From Runella sp. MFBS21 (GTDB taxonomy: Bacteria > Bacteroidota > Bacteroidia > Cytophagales > Spirosomataceae), in NCBI RefSeq assembly GCF_029433105.1, contig NZ_JARNTW010000018.1, positions 1-64,000 on the forward strand: DNA of 64,000 bases. Reading direction: 5' to 3'. The position numbers and the translations under genes are program-made. Under the pieces are notes generated by a model, which saw only the letters and a list, made by a program, of their open reading frames with translations, was not told the origin of the DNA and did no database searches. Positions 55,048-63,944 of the stretch are shown one piece after another; the first letter of the stretch is position 1; each line of letters opens with the position of its first letter.

Positions 55048-57645
55048 ATGCAAGATTTTTTGAAGAAATTGAGCAGCTTTTGGAACACAATTACCAGCCC
55101 CATTAGAAAATTAATCAAATGGTTAGGGCGACTAATGTACACCCTACTTGGAAAAATAGTAGGCCAACAAAGGCTCAATCAATGGACCAACGGCTATGAA
55201 ACGTACAAAAACTTATTTTGGCAAAAGTATTACGAACGTGTTGATGTCAACTCGCCCTACTATCGCGCAGTAGTTAAGGCTTGGAAAGTTTTGTTGTATG
55301 GTATAAGCGGGCTTGCCTTCTATATTTTTTGTGTAGAAACCAATTTCCTCTGGCTTTGTGGGAGCATGCCTAGCGTCGAAGACCTCCAAAATCCCAAAGT
55401 AGCCCAAGCTTCCGAGATTTATTCGATTGATGGCAAACTAATCGGAAAACTCTACACCGAAAACCGTACTCCTGTAGATTATGACAGTATTTCTCCACAC
55501 CTTATCAAGGCATTGATTGCTACAGAAGATGCTCGCTTTTATGAACACTCTGGCATCGACTCTCGTGCCCTCATGGGGGTAGCTTTCGGGATTTTGCAGG
55601 GTGGCGAGCGTGGCGGAGGAAGTACTATTACACAACAACTTGCCAAAAAGCTGTTTCGGACGCGTCGCAAATCCGCCAGAGGGCTGCTAGGCAATGTTCC
55701 ATTGGTACGTACGCTCGTTTACAAAACCAAAGAATGGTTGACCGCCATCAGGCTTGAGCGCAATTTTTCCAAGGAAGAAATCTTAACAATGTATTTTAAT
55801 ACGGTAGATTATGCCAACAATACCTACGGTATCAAAACAGCGGCTCGTTATTATTTCAACAAATCTTCTTACGAACTTTCGGTGCAAGAAGCTGCAGTAT
55901 TGGTAGGCCTGCAAAAAGGAACTACCCTCTACAATCCCGTCAAAAACTACGACCGCTCTCTCACCCGGCGCAATACAGTGATGTCGCAGATGGTCAAGTA
56001 TGGGTATTTAAAATCTTCTTCTGCCGATTCTTTGGCCAAATTGCCTATTGAACTGCGCCTTACGCCCGAACGTTTCAACGAAGGAGACGACGAATACGCC
56101 ATTTATCAGTATTTCAACGGGGCTGTTGAAAAATTCATGGAAAAATGGGGAGAAGAAAACGACTATGACCCTTATACCGACGGACTTAAGATTCGGACGA
56201 CCATAGATTCGCGTATGCAAAAACATGCCGTAGCTGCCGTAGCCGAAAGAATGCGGATGCTCCAGCAAACTTTTGAGAACCATTGGCTCAATCAAAACCC
56301 TTGGCGCGATGAAAACGGTGCAGAAATCCCCAATTTCTTAAATGACGTAGCCAAACGTACCGACCGCTATAAAGCTCTGTATAAGCGATTTGCCAAACTC
56401 CCCGAAGCAGTACAAAAGGATTCGATTTTGTATTATATGAACAAAAAAGACACCATGACTATCTACGACTGGAAAACAGGCCGTGAGAAAAAAGTCGTCA
56501 TGAGCTCGATTGATTCATTGAATTATTACAAACGAATCTTACGAGCAGGTATGATGGCCATGGACCCCTACACAGGTCAGATCAAAGCATGGGTCGGGGG
56601 ACTCAACTACAAGTTTTTCAAGTATGATGCTGTAGAACAAGGCAAACGTCAGCCCGGATCAACTTTTAAGCCTTTTGTGTATTGTGCAGCCATTGATAGC
56701 TCAGCTTTCGACATGGCCCCATGCGATAAAATGGTAGATGAACCTTTCCAAATCGAGGTAAAAGAACGGATAAAAGGCAGAGATACAGTGAAGGTATGGC
56801 GTCCTAAAAACTCAACTGGAGGCTTTAGTTATCAAGAACTTACCCTTCGAAGAGCTTTGGCGCGCTCTATCAACTCAGTAACTGCCCACCTTACCAATAA
56901 AATCGGGGCGCAGTCGGTAGTAAACTATGCCCACAAATTGGGTATTACCACTCCCCTCAAAGCCGTGCCCTCGATTGGCTTAGGCCCTTTCGATGTATCC
57001 TTGTATGATATGGTGGCTTCATATGCGGTATTTCCCAACAATGGCCGCCATACCGACCCGGTGGTAGTGGCTCGTATCGAAGATTTTAATGGAACTCCAA
57101 TCGAAGAGTTTGCGCCAGAAAGCAAGCAAGTCATCAGCGAAGAATCCGCCTTTTTGATGGTGCATATGCTCAAAGGAGGTATCGAAGAGCCTGGCGGAAC
57201 CTCTCAAAATATCTGGACTTTTGGAGGGCTTTTCAAACAAGGCTTTGAGATTGGTGGAAAAACCGGTACTACTTCCAACAACTCCGACGGCTGGTTTATG
57301 GGAGTTACCAAAGATTTAGTAGTGGGTGCTTGGGTAGGCGGCGACGACCGCAGTATCCACTTCCGCAGTACCAATCTAGGCGAAGGTGCCAAGACTGCTT
57401 TGCCATTGGTAGGGCGTTTTCTTGAAAAAGTATATGACGATGCCTCCATTGGTTATAAAAGAGGCCCCTTCCCCAAACCTAAGATTACAATTCTGAAAAG
57501 CTACCGAGATTGTTTGCCATCATCGCCTATTGAACCAGAGTCTGACTCAACCAATGTTGCCGATGACTCACTCTATCTGCTACCTCCTACTATTGATTCT
57601 GAAATTGAAATTCCTGATGTCCCGGTAGATACAACCAATTCTTAG
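55048..57645 (+). CDS. Class A penicillin-binding protein (PBP1A-like)
   Basis: ATG 55048 gives an 865-residue bifunctional peptidoglycan synthase. The N-terminal cytoplasmic tail is long and a membrane helix lies near 85-105. The GT51 transglycosylase domain has EDARFYEHSG near 158 and GGGSTITQQLAKKLF near 190. The transpeptidase domain has the SxxK motif (GSTFKPF) with Ser538 and Lys541, SIN at about 607-609 and KTGTT at about 737. It polymerises and crosslinks glycan strands in the periplasm. The frame upstream begins with a TTG and is not used. Its stop overlaps the convergent AraC gene by 4 nt. Confidence 0.95.
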   Translation: MQDFLKKLSSFWNTITSPIRKLIKWLGRLMYTLLGKIVGQQRLNQWTNGYETYKNLFWQKYYERVDVNSPYYRAVVKAWKVLLYGISGLAFYIFCVETNFLWLCGSMPSVEDLQNPKVAQASEIYSIDGKLIGKLYTENRTPVDYDSISPHLIKALIATEDARFYEHSGIDSRALMGVAFGILQGGERGGGSTITQQLAKKLFRTRRKSARGLLGNVPLVRTLVYKTKEWLTAIRLERNFSKEEILTMYFNTVDYANNTYGIKTAARYYFNKSSYELSVQEAAVLVGLQKGTTLYNPVKNYDRSLTRRNTVMSQMVKYGYLKSSSADSLAKLPIELRLTPERFNEGDDEYAIYQYFNGAVEKFMEKWGEENDYDPYTDGLKIRTTIDSRMQKHAVAAVAERMRMLQQTFENHWLNQNPWRDENGAEIPNFLNDVAKRTDRYKALYKRFAKLPEAVQKDSILYYMNKKDTMTIYDWKTGREKKVVMSSIDSLNYYKRILRAGMMAMDPYTGQIKAWVGGLNYKFFKYDAVEQGKRQPGSTFKPFVYCAAIDSSAFDMAPCDKMVDEPFQIEVKERIKGRDTVKVWRPKNSTGGFSYQELTLRRALARSINSVTAHLTNKIGAQSVVNYAHKLGITTPLKAVPSIGLGPFDVSLYDMVASYAVFPNNGRHTDPVVVARIEDFNGTPIEEFAPESKQVISEESAFLMVHMLKGGIEEPGGTSQNIWTFGGLFKQGFEIGGKTGTTSNNSDGWFMGVTKDLVVGAWVGGDDRSIHFRSTNLGEGAKTALPLVGRFLEKVYDDASIGYKRGPFPKPKITILKSYRDCLPSSPIEPESDSTNVADDSLYLLPPTIDSEIEIPDVPVDTTNS

Positions 57646-58493
57646 GAGATACGCATAAAATTCTTTTTAAAACTTAACGGGTTCTGGCCCGTTATTTTTT
57701 TGAAGGTACGATTAAAATAAGAAAGACTCTCAAACCCGCATTCGAAGCAGGTTTCAGTTACGTTTTTATCCACCAAAAGCAACTTTTTGGCTTGGTTGAT
57801 ACGGTAGTGGTTCAAAAATTCAGTAAAGGTCAATCTCGTCATTTTCTTAAAATACCGACAAAAAGCAGCATTGCTCAGGTTTGACAATTCCGCTACCTCT
57901 TCAATGTCTATTTTGCGTTGGTATTGCTCATCAATAAACCGATACAATTTCAGCAACCGTTCTTGCTCTCGGCGATTGTATTGATTTTCAACGGGTTTGT
58001 CATGCAAAAATTCCTTTTCCGCCGCAGCCGCCAAATCATACAAAATACTCAACAACTCCAAAAACTGCTCAATTCCTTGCATATAAGGCAATTTTTGCAA
58101 ACGTATTTTGACCGTGTTTTTAGCTTCAGCCCCAAAAGCAATCCCTCTAGAGGCACTCTCAAACAACTTAAATATGGGCTCAAATTCGGGCGTATTTGCC
58201 AAGGTCTGTTCTAGGAAAGAAGCCCGAAAATGAACCACAATTTTTTCATAGTGGGTTTTGGCACCATAGTCAAAATTAAGATGAGGGATGTAAGAACCTA
58301 TCAATACCAAATCACTTCCTTCAAAAAGCGACATGTGTTTTCCCACGTGCCGGGTACCACTGGTGCCTTCGATGTACACCAATTCAAACTCAGGATGAAA
58401 ATGCCAAAAGAAAAAGTCACTCATGCGAGGATTATGCATTATCTTAAACGACGTATCCGTGTTTATTTGAAGTTCTTCAAATTGTATTTTCAT
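57642..58493 (-). CDS. AraC-family regulator with cupin-type sensor domain
   Basis: ATG 58493 gives a 283-residue protein. The N-terminal cupin (about 20-100) has FFWHFHPEFELVYIEG and a HVG turn typical of sugar-responsive AraC regulators. The C-terminal double helix-turn-helix (about 195-280) has IDIEEVAELSNLSNAAFCRYFK and VTETCFECGFESLSYFNRTFK, then TGQNPLSFKK. The upstream frame encodes a hydrophobic non-homologous extension and is dropped. It may control carbohydrate genes such as the oxidoreductase upstream, but no operator was identified. Confidence 0.87.
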   Translation of the reverse strand: MKIQFEELQINTDTSFKIMHNPRMSDFFFWHFHPEFELVYIEGTSGTRHVGKHMSLFEGSDLVLIGSYIPHLNFDYGAKTHYEKIVVHFRASFLEQTLANTPEFEPIFKLFESASRGIAFGAEAKNTVKIRLQKLPYMQGIEQFLELLSILYDLAAAAEKEFLHDKPVENQYNRREQERLLKLYRFIDEQYQRKIDIEEVAELSNLSNAAFCRYFKKMTRLTFTEFLNHYRINQAKKLLLVDKNVTETCFECGFESLSYFNRTFKKITGQNPLSFKKNFMRIS

Positions 58494-58566
58494 AAGAAGT
58501 GTTTCTGTCTGATACCATAAGTCCAAAAAAATTATCGTAACAACTAGCCTTAGGCAATAAGCTTTA

Positions 58567-58654
58567 AGCAGTAGGCTTTTTTCGATGTTTTTGGCTCCGA
58601 AGAGTTGTTGCGTATGCAAAACCTTTTTTAGCTTATGGCATAAAGCCTATTGCT
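58567..58654. repeat. Long-spaced inverted repeat, possibly REP-like
   Basis: AGCAGTAGGCTTT (58567-58579) and AAAGCCTATTGCT (58642-58654) are inverted copies with one mismatch, 62 nt apart. Related words (TTAGGCAATAAGC, GCTTATGGCATAA) occur within the same interval. The pattern resembles a degenerate palindromic interspersed repeat. It fills the gap between the AraC gene and the terminator at 58659. Confidence 0.4.
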
Positions 58655-58658
58655 AATA

Positions 58659-58694
58659 AAAAAGCTTAGGCAGACCCAAGTGAGTCTGCCTAAG
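58659..58694 (-). terminator. Terminator of the Gfo/Idh/MocA gene
   Basis: On the minus strand CTTAGGCAGAC pairs exactly with GTCTGCCTAAG across an 8-nt loop and is followed by CTTTTTTATT. It lies 40 nt after the stop codon. Confidence 0.92.
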
Positions 58695-58733
58695 TTAGGA
58701 AAAAATATAATATAATCACTGATTAACAGACTT

Positions 58734-59816
58734 TTACAATCTCACTACTTCTCCAGTACGAACTGATTCATCGCACGCAAAAGCAATTTGGAGGCTATTT
58801 ACGGCATCATTCATGTGGTCGGTAAGATCTACATCTTCCAAGATTGCTTTCAAAAAATATTGTTGTTCACGGTTACAAAGCTCTTGGTGGTCAGGCTCAT
58901 CGGTAAGATTAATCCACTCATCTTCCTTCACAAAAGCGTTGTTGGCATCCAAATCGGCATAGTGTACTCGCAAAGATTCGGTTTTAGTATGTGCGTCTAC
59001 GTTGTCAGATTTACCAGCGCCTCCTGCTTCTTTGGCCACGATTGATACACAACCTTTAGGACCTACTACATCTTTTACAAAGAAGGCGGTTTCGCTCATC
59101 ATGGGCCCCCACCCTGCTTCATACCAACCTACCGAACCATCTTCAAATCGGATTTGTAATTGACCATAGTTATAATTTCCCGTTGGAATATCCTCGGTAA
59201 GACGCGCACCAATCGCCGATACCCACACGGGCTTCGAGCGGGTCATTTGACACATTACATCTATATAATGTACCCCACAGTCCACAATTGGGCTTAGGCT
59301 TTTCATTAAGTTGCGATGCACATCCCACATATAGCCGTGGCTTTGTTGGTTGAGATTCATACGCATTACGAGCGGCTTACCTAGTTCTTGAGCTACTTCC
59401 ACAAATTTAGCCCATGAGGGGTGATGACGCAAAATATACCCTACCACGAGTTTTTTATTGGCTTTCACGGCCGCTTCTACTACTCTTTTGGCTCCTTCTA
59501 CCGTATCGGCTACTGGCTTTTCGATAAATACGTGGCATCCGTGTTCAAAGGCCATAATCGCAAAAGCTTCGTGGGTGTCGGGGTAAGTTGAAATACACAC
59601 AGCGTCGGGCTGAGTGGCTTTCAAAGCTTCGGCATAGTCGGAATACAAAGCATAACCGCCTCCCAATTTCTCGTTTAAAACTTCTTTGCTTTTTCCCGTT
59701 GAGACAATACCACAGATTTCAAAACCCTCGAATGTATGATACGCCGTAGCGTGAGAAGCTCCCATGTTTCCGCATCCTACCACAAGGACTCGTACAGGTT
59801 TAGTAAGTGTTGACAT
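58734..59816 (-). CDS. Gfo/Idh/MocA-family NAD(P)-dependent oxidoreductase
   Basis: The 360-residue protein has an N-terminal Rossmann fold (VLVVGCGNMGASH at 9-21, then DAVCISTYPDTHEAF) and the family motif EKPVA near residue 97. The C-terminal alpha/beta domain contains the expected histidine in DCGVHYIDVMCQM near 180. Members oxidise or reduce sugars, inositols or related polyols, or act as glycosidase-like enzymes. The substrate is not evident. It is a single gene with its own terminator. Confidence 0.9.
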   Translation of the reverse strand: MSTLTKPVRVLVVGCGNMGASHATAYHTFEGFEICGIVSTGKSKEVLNEKLGGGYALYSDYAEALKATQPDAVCISTYPDTHEAFAIMAFEHGCHVFIEKPVADTVEGAKRVVEAAVKANKKLVVGYILRHHPSWAKFVEVAQELGKPLVMRMNLNQQSHGYMWDVHRNLMKSLSPIVDCGVHYIDVMCQMTRSKPVWVSAIGARLTEDIPTGNYNYGQLQIRFEDGSVGWYEAGWGPMMSETAFFVKDVVGPKGCVSIVAKEAGGAGKSDNVDAHTKTESLRVHYADLDANNAFVKEDEWINLTDEPDHQELCNREQQYFLKAILEDVDLTDHMNDAVNSLQIAFACDESVRTGEVVRL

Positions 59817-59942
59817 ATGAATATATAAATGGAAATTGATTTTTGGTGTAAAGGTACAATTATCATGTTTACCTACTGCATTTTTACCAAAAAGGCAATC
59901 CCAAAAAATCTACTAATCATCCTGCTACCCACTTTTACTATT

Positions 59943-60455
59943 TCAAAAAAATACTTCTACATTTTGTTCCACCGTATTTTTCTCCACTTTTCTGATTACA
60001 ACAGGTAAAAATACCAAGGTAATCAGGCAAGCAATAGTAGGTAAATAGCCAATAGGCGTAAAAAATCCTGTTGGCGCACTCAAAACAATCACCCAAAAGG
60101 CCGTTTTGAAAATCGCTTGTCGGCGCGGAAAACCTCGAAACAAATCTCTAATCTCACGAAGCATTTGTACACTAAGTGATAGCAGTACCACTCCCAAAAG
60201 TAGCAAGGAATAAAACCGAAAATCAAACACAAAGCTTTTGTCCAAGACCCGTTCCAGGGCATGATAGCTTATTTCAAAAAGGTGCCCTAATCCCATAAAA
60301 GTAGCAATGGAAACAGGACCAAACACGACAAAAAAGGCAGGCATTTTACGAATCGGGACGGTAGATTGGCGTAAAAATTGAATGGTTGTGAAATATGAAA
60401 TCACAAAGCAAAACAGCAAAACAATCTGATCAATGTAGTTCCACAAAAGAAGCAT
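59943..60455 (-). CDS. Hypothetical inner-membrane protein, 170 aa
   Basis: Four to five hydrophobic segments are visible (about 7-27, 40-62, 80-98, 118-138 and 140-153), with short charged loops. The C-terminus is charged (RKVEKNTVEQNVEVFF). No family is recognised. It is divergent from the DoxX gene. The 231-bp gap between them contains the inverted repeat CACCGCA/TGCGGTG at 60479-60506. Confidence 0.55.
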   Translation of the reverse strand: MLLLWNYIDQIVLLFCFVISYFTTIQFLRQSTVPIRKMPAFFVVFGPVSIATFMGLGHLFEISYHALERVLDKSFVFDFRFYSLLLLGVVLLSLSVQMLREIRDLFRGFPRRQAIFKTAFWVIVLSAPTGFFTPIGYLPTIACLITLVFLPVVIRKVEKNTVEQNVEVFF

Positions 60456-60686
60456 TTGAGTAAAGATAAAATAAAACGCACCGCAAGCTAAAACAGCCGT
60501 GCGGTGGTTTCAACATTATCCTGTATTAAGTGCATTTTTCTTTGCCCGAAATGCCAATAATCAAAACTGACGTGCTTTTCTTTAATTTATAAGAATGCTC
60601 TTTGATTACATTCAAAAAAGTACAAATCACTCTTGACAAAATCAAATAAAACTTTTAACTTTCTGAAAACCAAACATTTTCATACT

Positions 60687-61121
60687 ATGAATACGCTCCA
60701 ACGCATCGAACATTGGGGCGATACGCATCATCCAGCTTGGCTAGATGTGATTCGTATCGCTCTTGGCTTGTTATTGTTTTTGAAAGGAGTGAGTTTTATC
60801 AGTGATACGTCGCGGCTTGCCCAACTTATCAGCGACCACAACTCCTTTTTGAGTTCTGTAATAGCGGTTCATTATGTAGCTTTTGCTCACCTAATGGGCG
60901 GGTTTTTGATTGCTCTGGGCTGCCAAACCCGAACGGCTGTAATGTTCCAAATTCCCATTTTGATCATAGCCGTTTTCTTTGTCAACATTACCAAAGGTTT
61001 CTCTTTTCTTAATTCGGAGTTGTGGCTTTCCGTTATCACTTTGATGCTGCTCTTTGTATTTTTAGTGACAGGGTCAGGCAAGTTTTCGATGGATGAATGG
61101 ATGAAAAACCATCCTCATTAG
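60687..61121 (+). CDS. DoxX-family membrane protein
   Basis: From ATG 60687 the 144-residue protein has four transmembrane segments and the DoxX pattern: WLDVIRIALGLLLFLKGVSF, then AHLMGGFLIALGCQTRTAVMFQIPIL and the final LFVFLVTGSGKFSMD. DoxX-like proteins are small inner-membrane proteins linked to thiosulfate or redox metabolism in some species; in Bacteroidota most are uncharacterised. Its stop overlaps the convergent DUF6607 gene by 4 nt. Confidence 0.85.
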   Translation: MNTLQRIEHWGDTHHPAWLDVIRIALGLLLFLKGVSFISDTSRLAQLISDHNSFLSSVIAVHYVAFAHLMGGFLIALGCQTRTAVMFQIPILIIAVFFVNITKGFSFLNSELWLSVITLMLLFVFLVTGSGKFSMDEWMKNHPH

Positions 61122-62032
61122 CGCATTGAGTAGGCTTCTGGATTTTTGACAAATTTGAGGATAGTAGCCTTAATCTCTTGACGAGTAGCAGGATTGTCGG
61201 AACGATACGACAAGTTTTCAAGCATTTGTCCCAGCGATTTTCCTTCTACTTTTTCGTCTGTCAGGCTGATTCCTTTGTTTTGTGCAATAAGTTCTGTCCA
61301 CACCGCTCGTACTTCGCCCCAATATGAGCGGTGTTTTTCCCACCACCTTTTGGCTACGTCGCATTTACTTTCATCGACTTTACGATAATCGTTCAGTCCC
61401 TTTTCTTGGGCTAGAAGCTCATCCCCTTTTTCGGTTCGGATGATTTTGTCGTTGTCTTGCTCATGCAAATATCCCTCTTTAGTGACATGAATGCGATTGT
61501 TGCGGCGCATCACCTGATAGTCAGAGCGTTTGGAATACTCGCGACGAGGAAGAGGCGCATCCGTTACATTGGCCCAGACGTGTTTTCCGTCCTTATGAAA
61601 CCACGATGCTGTACCCTCATAACGCGGACTATCGTCTACTTCAAATACTTTTTGAGTCCATTGCCCTTTGATCTGCGACGAGGGGAGTTTTACCGATTTC
61701 CAATCTTTGTTTTTTTGATAAGCCAACACATTGGTATTTTCATATTCCCAATCTTCACGCCAATGTTTGATGACTGTTTTGTCGTTGATAACAAGCAAGT
61801 GCACCAATACCAACTTATCTTTTGATTCTTCATCTATCGCTACCCATTCTAGTCCTTTAGCATGATAACGATCCTGAAACTTATAATCTTTTTGGGGAGA
61901 AAATGTCTCAGCATATTGAAAAGTCACTTCCTGACACCCGCACTGCCCTTTAATAGCCTCTATATCAGCCGTTTTTTGGGCGTTTGCATTTAGTCCAAAG
62001 CCAACAAGCGTTAGCAAAATTACTTTTTTCAT
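61118..62032 (-). CDS. DUF6607 family secreted protein
   Basis: The 304-residue protein has a signal peptide (MKKVILLTLVGFGLNANAQ) and a DUF6607 domain. It starts with IKGQCGCQEVTFQYAETF, includes KHWREDWEYEN and WTQKVFEVDDSPRYEG, and ends with helices containing KRWWEKHRSYWGEVR. The family is often encoded beside PepSY and TonB receptor genes, as here, which suggests a role in heme or iron uptake (inference). A Fur-box-like motif lies 17 bp before the start codon. Confidence 0.8.
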   Translation of the reverse strand: MKKVILLTLVGFGLNANAQKTADIEAIKGQCGCQEVTFQYAETFSPQKDYKFQDRYHAKGLEWVAIDEESKDKLVLVHLLVINDKTVIKHWREDWEYENTNVLAYQKNKDWKSVKLPSSQIKGQWTQKVFEVDDSPRYEGTASWFHKDGKHVWANVTDAPLPRREYSKRSDYQVMRRNNRIHVTKEGYLHEQDNDKIIRTEKGDELLAQEKGLNDYRKVDESKCDVAKRWWEKHRSYWGEVRAVWTELIAQNKGISLTDEKVEGKSLGQMLENLSYRSDNPATRQEIKATILKFVKNPEAYSMR

Positions 62033-62048
62033 AAATTTATTTTTTATT

Positions 62049-62072
62049 TTATTTATACTAATTAAAAATAAA
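62049..62072 (-). promoter_or_regulatory. Fur-box-like motif in front of DUF6607
   Basis: On the plus strand it reads TTATTTATACTAATTA then AAAATAAA, 20 of 24 identical to the motif of the DUF4856 operon. No good -7 element lies at the expected distance, so a read-through from the Fur-family gene upstream is also possible. Confidence 0.45.
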
Positions 62073-62087
62073 TAGCCAAAAAAATAA

Positions 62088-62567
62088 CTAGTTAAGGTTC
62101 TTCTCTAGCTTATGACTGCACAGTTCGTCGGTACAATGTCCATAAAACACCAATGAATGTTGTAAAACCCTGGTCATAAACCACTCTCCTACGCTATTTT
62201 CGATATTGGAAACACGCGGATCACAAAACTCTTTGATATGATGACAGTCTAAGCAAACCACATGGTCATGTTGCCCACTTCCCAGCGCCCTTTCGTAGTT
62301 GAAAGACGCATTGGTTCCAAATTGATGTTTCTTTATTAACCCCGCTTCTACAAACAAATCAAGGGTATTGTAAATAGTAGCCATACTGATGTGAAATCCG
62401 CTAGCCATCAAAATTTCACGAAGCTGATAGGCGTCAAAATGATAATGCTCCGTATGCGAATAAATCTCTTCTAAGATAGTATACCGTTCTTGCGTACGAC
62501 GGTAGCCTTTTAGTTCCAAAAACTGATCAAGTCTTAAGATAGCAGCCTGTAAATGAGAGCTTTGCAT
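62088..62567 (-). CDS. Fur-family transcriptional regulator
   Basis: From ATG 62567 the 159-residue protein has an N-terminal winged helix (RRTQERYTILEEIYSH, then ISMATIYNTLDLFVEAGLI) and a metal-binding dimerisation domain. The latter has GQHDHVVCLDC with its CxxC pair and HHIKEFCD, plus a second Cys pair near the C-terminus (CTDELC), forming the structural zinc site. Regulatory ligands would include His in the HYHFDA segment. Its own promoter holds a perfect palindrome between -33 and -7, so it is probably autoregulated. Fur, PerR or Zur cannot be separated by eye; iron-related neighbours favour Fur. Confidence 0.88.
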   Translation of the reverse strand: MQSSHLQAAILRLDQFLELKGYRRTQERYTILEEIYSHTEHYHFDAYQLREILMASGFHISMATIYNTLDLFVEAGLIKKHQFGTNASFNYERALGSGQHDHVVCLDCHHIKEFCDPRVSNIENSVGEWFMTRVLQHSLVFYGHCTDELCSHKLEKNLN

Positions 62568-62601
62568 ATTTTCTAAAAACAATACAATGTAATAATCATT
62601 G

Positions 62602-62636
62602 CAAATTTAGATTTATTTAGAATAAATACAAATAAA
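62602..62636 (-). promoter_or_regulatory. Promoter of the Fur-family gene with palindromic operator
   Basis: On the minus strand TTTG (62632-62629), 19 bp, and TAAATTTG (62609-62602) form a textbook Bacteroidota promoter. The perfect palindrome ATTTATT-TAG-AATAAAT (62611-62627) fills the spacer. The 24-bp segment 62613-62636 recurs in front of the DUF4856 operon. Confidence 0.75.
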
Positions 62637-62674
62637 TTATATAAACATCTTTTTCTTAACCACTTTTTAATAAG

Positions 62675-62701
62675 GCTCGCGCCGAAAGATTCGGCACGAG
62701 C
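62675..62701 (-). terminator. Hairpin after the PepSY gene
   Basis: On the minus strand GCTCGTGCCGAA pairs with TTCGGCGCGAGC around TCT (one G-T pair). It is followed by CTTATTAAAAAG, a poor U-tract. It likely ends the receptor-PepSY operon. Confidence 0.65.
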
Positions 62702-62759
62702 GCTGTCTCATCTATGCGGAAGGAAAGGCACCCTTCCACAACCTCCTTGAACATGAACT

Positions 62760-63938
62760 CTAACTTTTTAAAACTACCCTATCACTTGCTTTGGTCGCTT
62801 TTGTGGGTTCCATTACCTTTTTAGGCACTTTTTTTCTTCTTCCCCACCATATCAAAAACCCCGTAACAGGCAGGCTCGTAGCCACTAAACTTACCAAAAA
62901 AGCAAGCACTTTTCCTGCCAAGCCCCACACAGCGCCCACGTGCAAGTCATAATTCATCCGCAGCAACTTATCGGCAGCAGAAGCTTCTTGAAAGCGACCA
63001 TATATATGTCCTACTTTGATTTCTTGAAGACTATACTGGTCAAAATATCGGTAGTCGGTTTTCCAGTAGGTACTAGGATCTGGATTGGCACTTGCCGCAA
63101 TCGCCGAAGTATCTGATTCGGGTACATGCACTTCCAACACCGCTGCTTTGGGATATTCTATTTGCATTCGGTGCCATATTTGGTCAATCGCAGGGCTACT
63201 TAATACCGGATTTTGAGGCTTTGGAGCAGAAATAGGTTCTGTAAATAGCAGCGACTTTTTACCTCCTGCCAATCCATATACCGACTCAGCAAACCACTGA
63301 AATCCCCACACCAAACCTGTCAAAGCCAATATCAAAATAAAAATCGATGCATAAAACCCAAGGATATTGTGTAGGTCATAATTTTTACGTTTCCACTTTA
63401 GGTTTTGTTTCCAATTAAACCAAAATCTTTGTTTTGTAGCGGCTTTGTTTTTGGGCCACCATAGCACAATTCCCGTAATAAGCAATACCACAAACACCAA
63501 CGTAGAATAGGCTACAAACGGCTGTCCGATAGCGGGTGGAAGCCAAAAGTAAAAATGACCTTGCAATACTATTCTAAAAAAATCATTATCCATATCTTTT
63601 ACTTTGAGCACTTTACCATCGTACGGATTGAGATATACAATGTAGTAATAGGACGGCTCAAAGTGAAAAAAGCTTACTTGGGCAGCTTTGCCTTTGTCCA
63701 TATACAAAACGGCATGTAAGTGCTTATCGGGAAGCTGTTTTTCGGCGATAGATTTCAATACCGACGGGGGTAAAAATGCCTTTGATTGCGGTTCAACAAA
63801 CCGATAAGATTGCGTCAGGTTTTGAAGTTCTTCCTGAAAAGCATACAAACACCCCGTAAGACTTATCACAAATACCACCACTCCCGAAACTAATCCCAGC
63901 CACAAGTGGATTTTTCCAATGACTTTTTTAAAACTCAT
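62760..63938 (-). CDS. PepSY-associated transmembrane protein, putative ferric or siderophore reductase
   Basis: The 392-residue inner-membrane protein has four transmembrane segments (about 10-35, 140-162, 192-214, 330-355) and a PepSY domain in the first periplasmic loop. The N-terminal KIHLWLGLVSGVVVFVISLTGCLYAF and LHNILGFYASIFILILALTG are the usual PepSY_TM helices, with histidines (H12, H near 188) that could bind heme. These proteins follow TonB receptors and are thought to reduce imported ferric complexes. It starts 6 nt after the receptor stop. Confidence 0.88.
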   Translation of the reverse strand: MSFKKVIGKIHLWLGLVSGVVVFVISLTGCLYAFQEELQNLTQSYRFVEPQSKAFLPPSVLKSIAEKQLPDKHLHAVLYMDKGKAAQVSFFHFEPSYYYIVYLNPYDGKVLKVKDMDNDFFRIVLQGHFYFWLPPAIGQPFVAYSTLVFVVLLITGIVLWWPKNKAATKQRFWFNWKQNLKWKRKNYDLHNILGFYASIFILILALTGLVWGFQWFAESVYGLAGGKKSLLFTEPISAPKPQNPVLSSPAIDQIWHRMQIEYPKAAVLEVHVPESDTSAIAASANPDPSTYWKTDYRYFDQYSLQEIKVGHIYGRFQEASAADKLLRMNYDLHVGAVWGLAGKVLAFLVSLVATSLPVTGFLIWWGRRKKVPKKVMEPTKATKASDRVVLKS

Positions 63939-63944
63939 ACTTTA

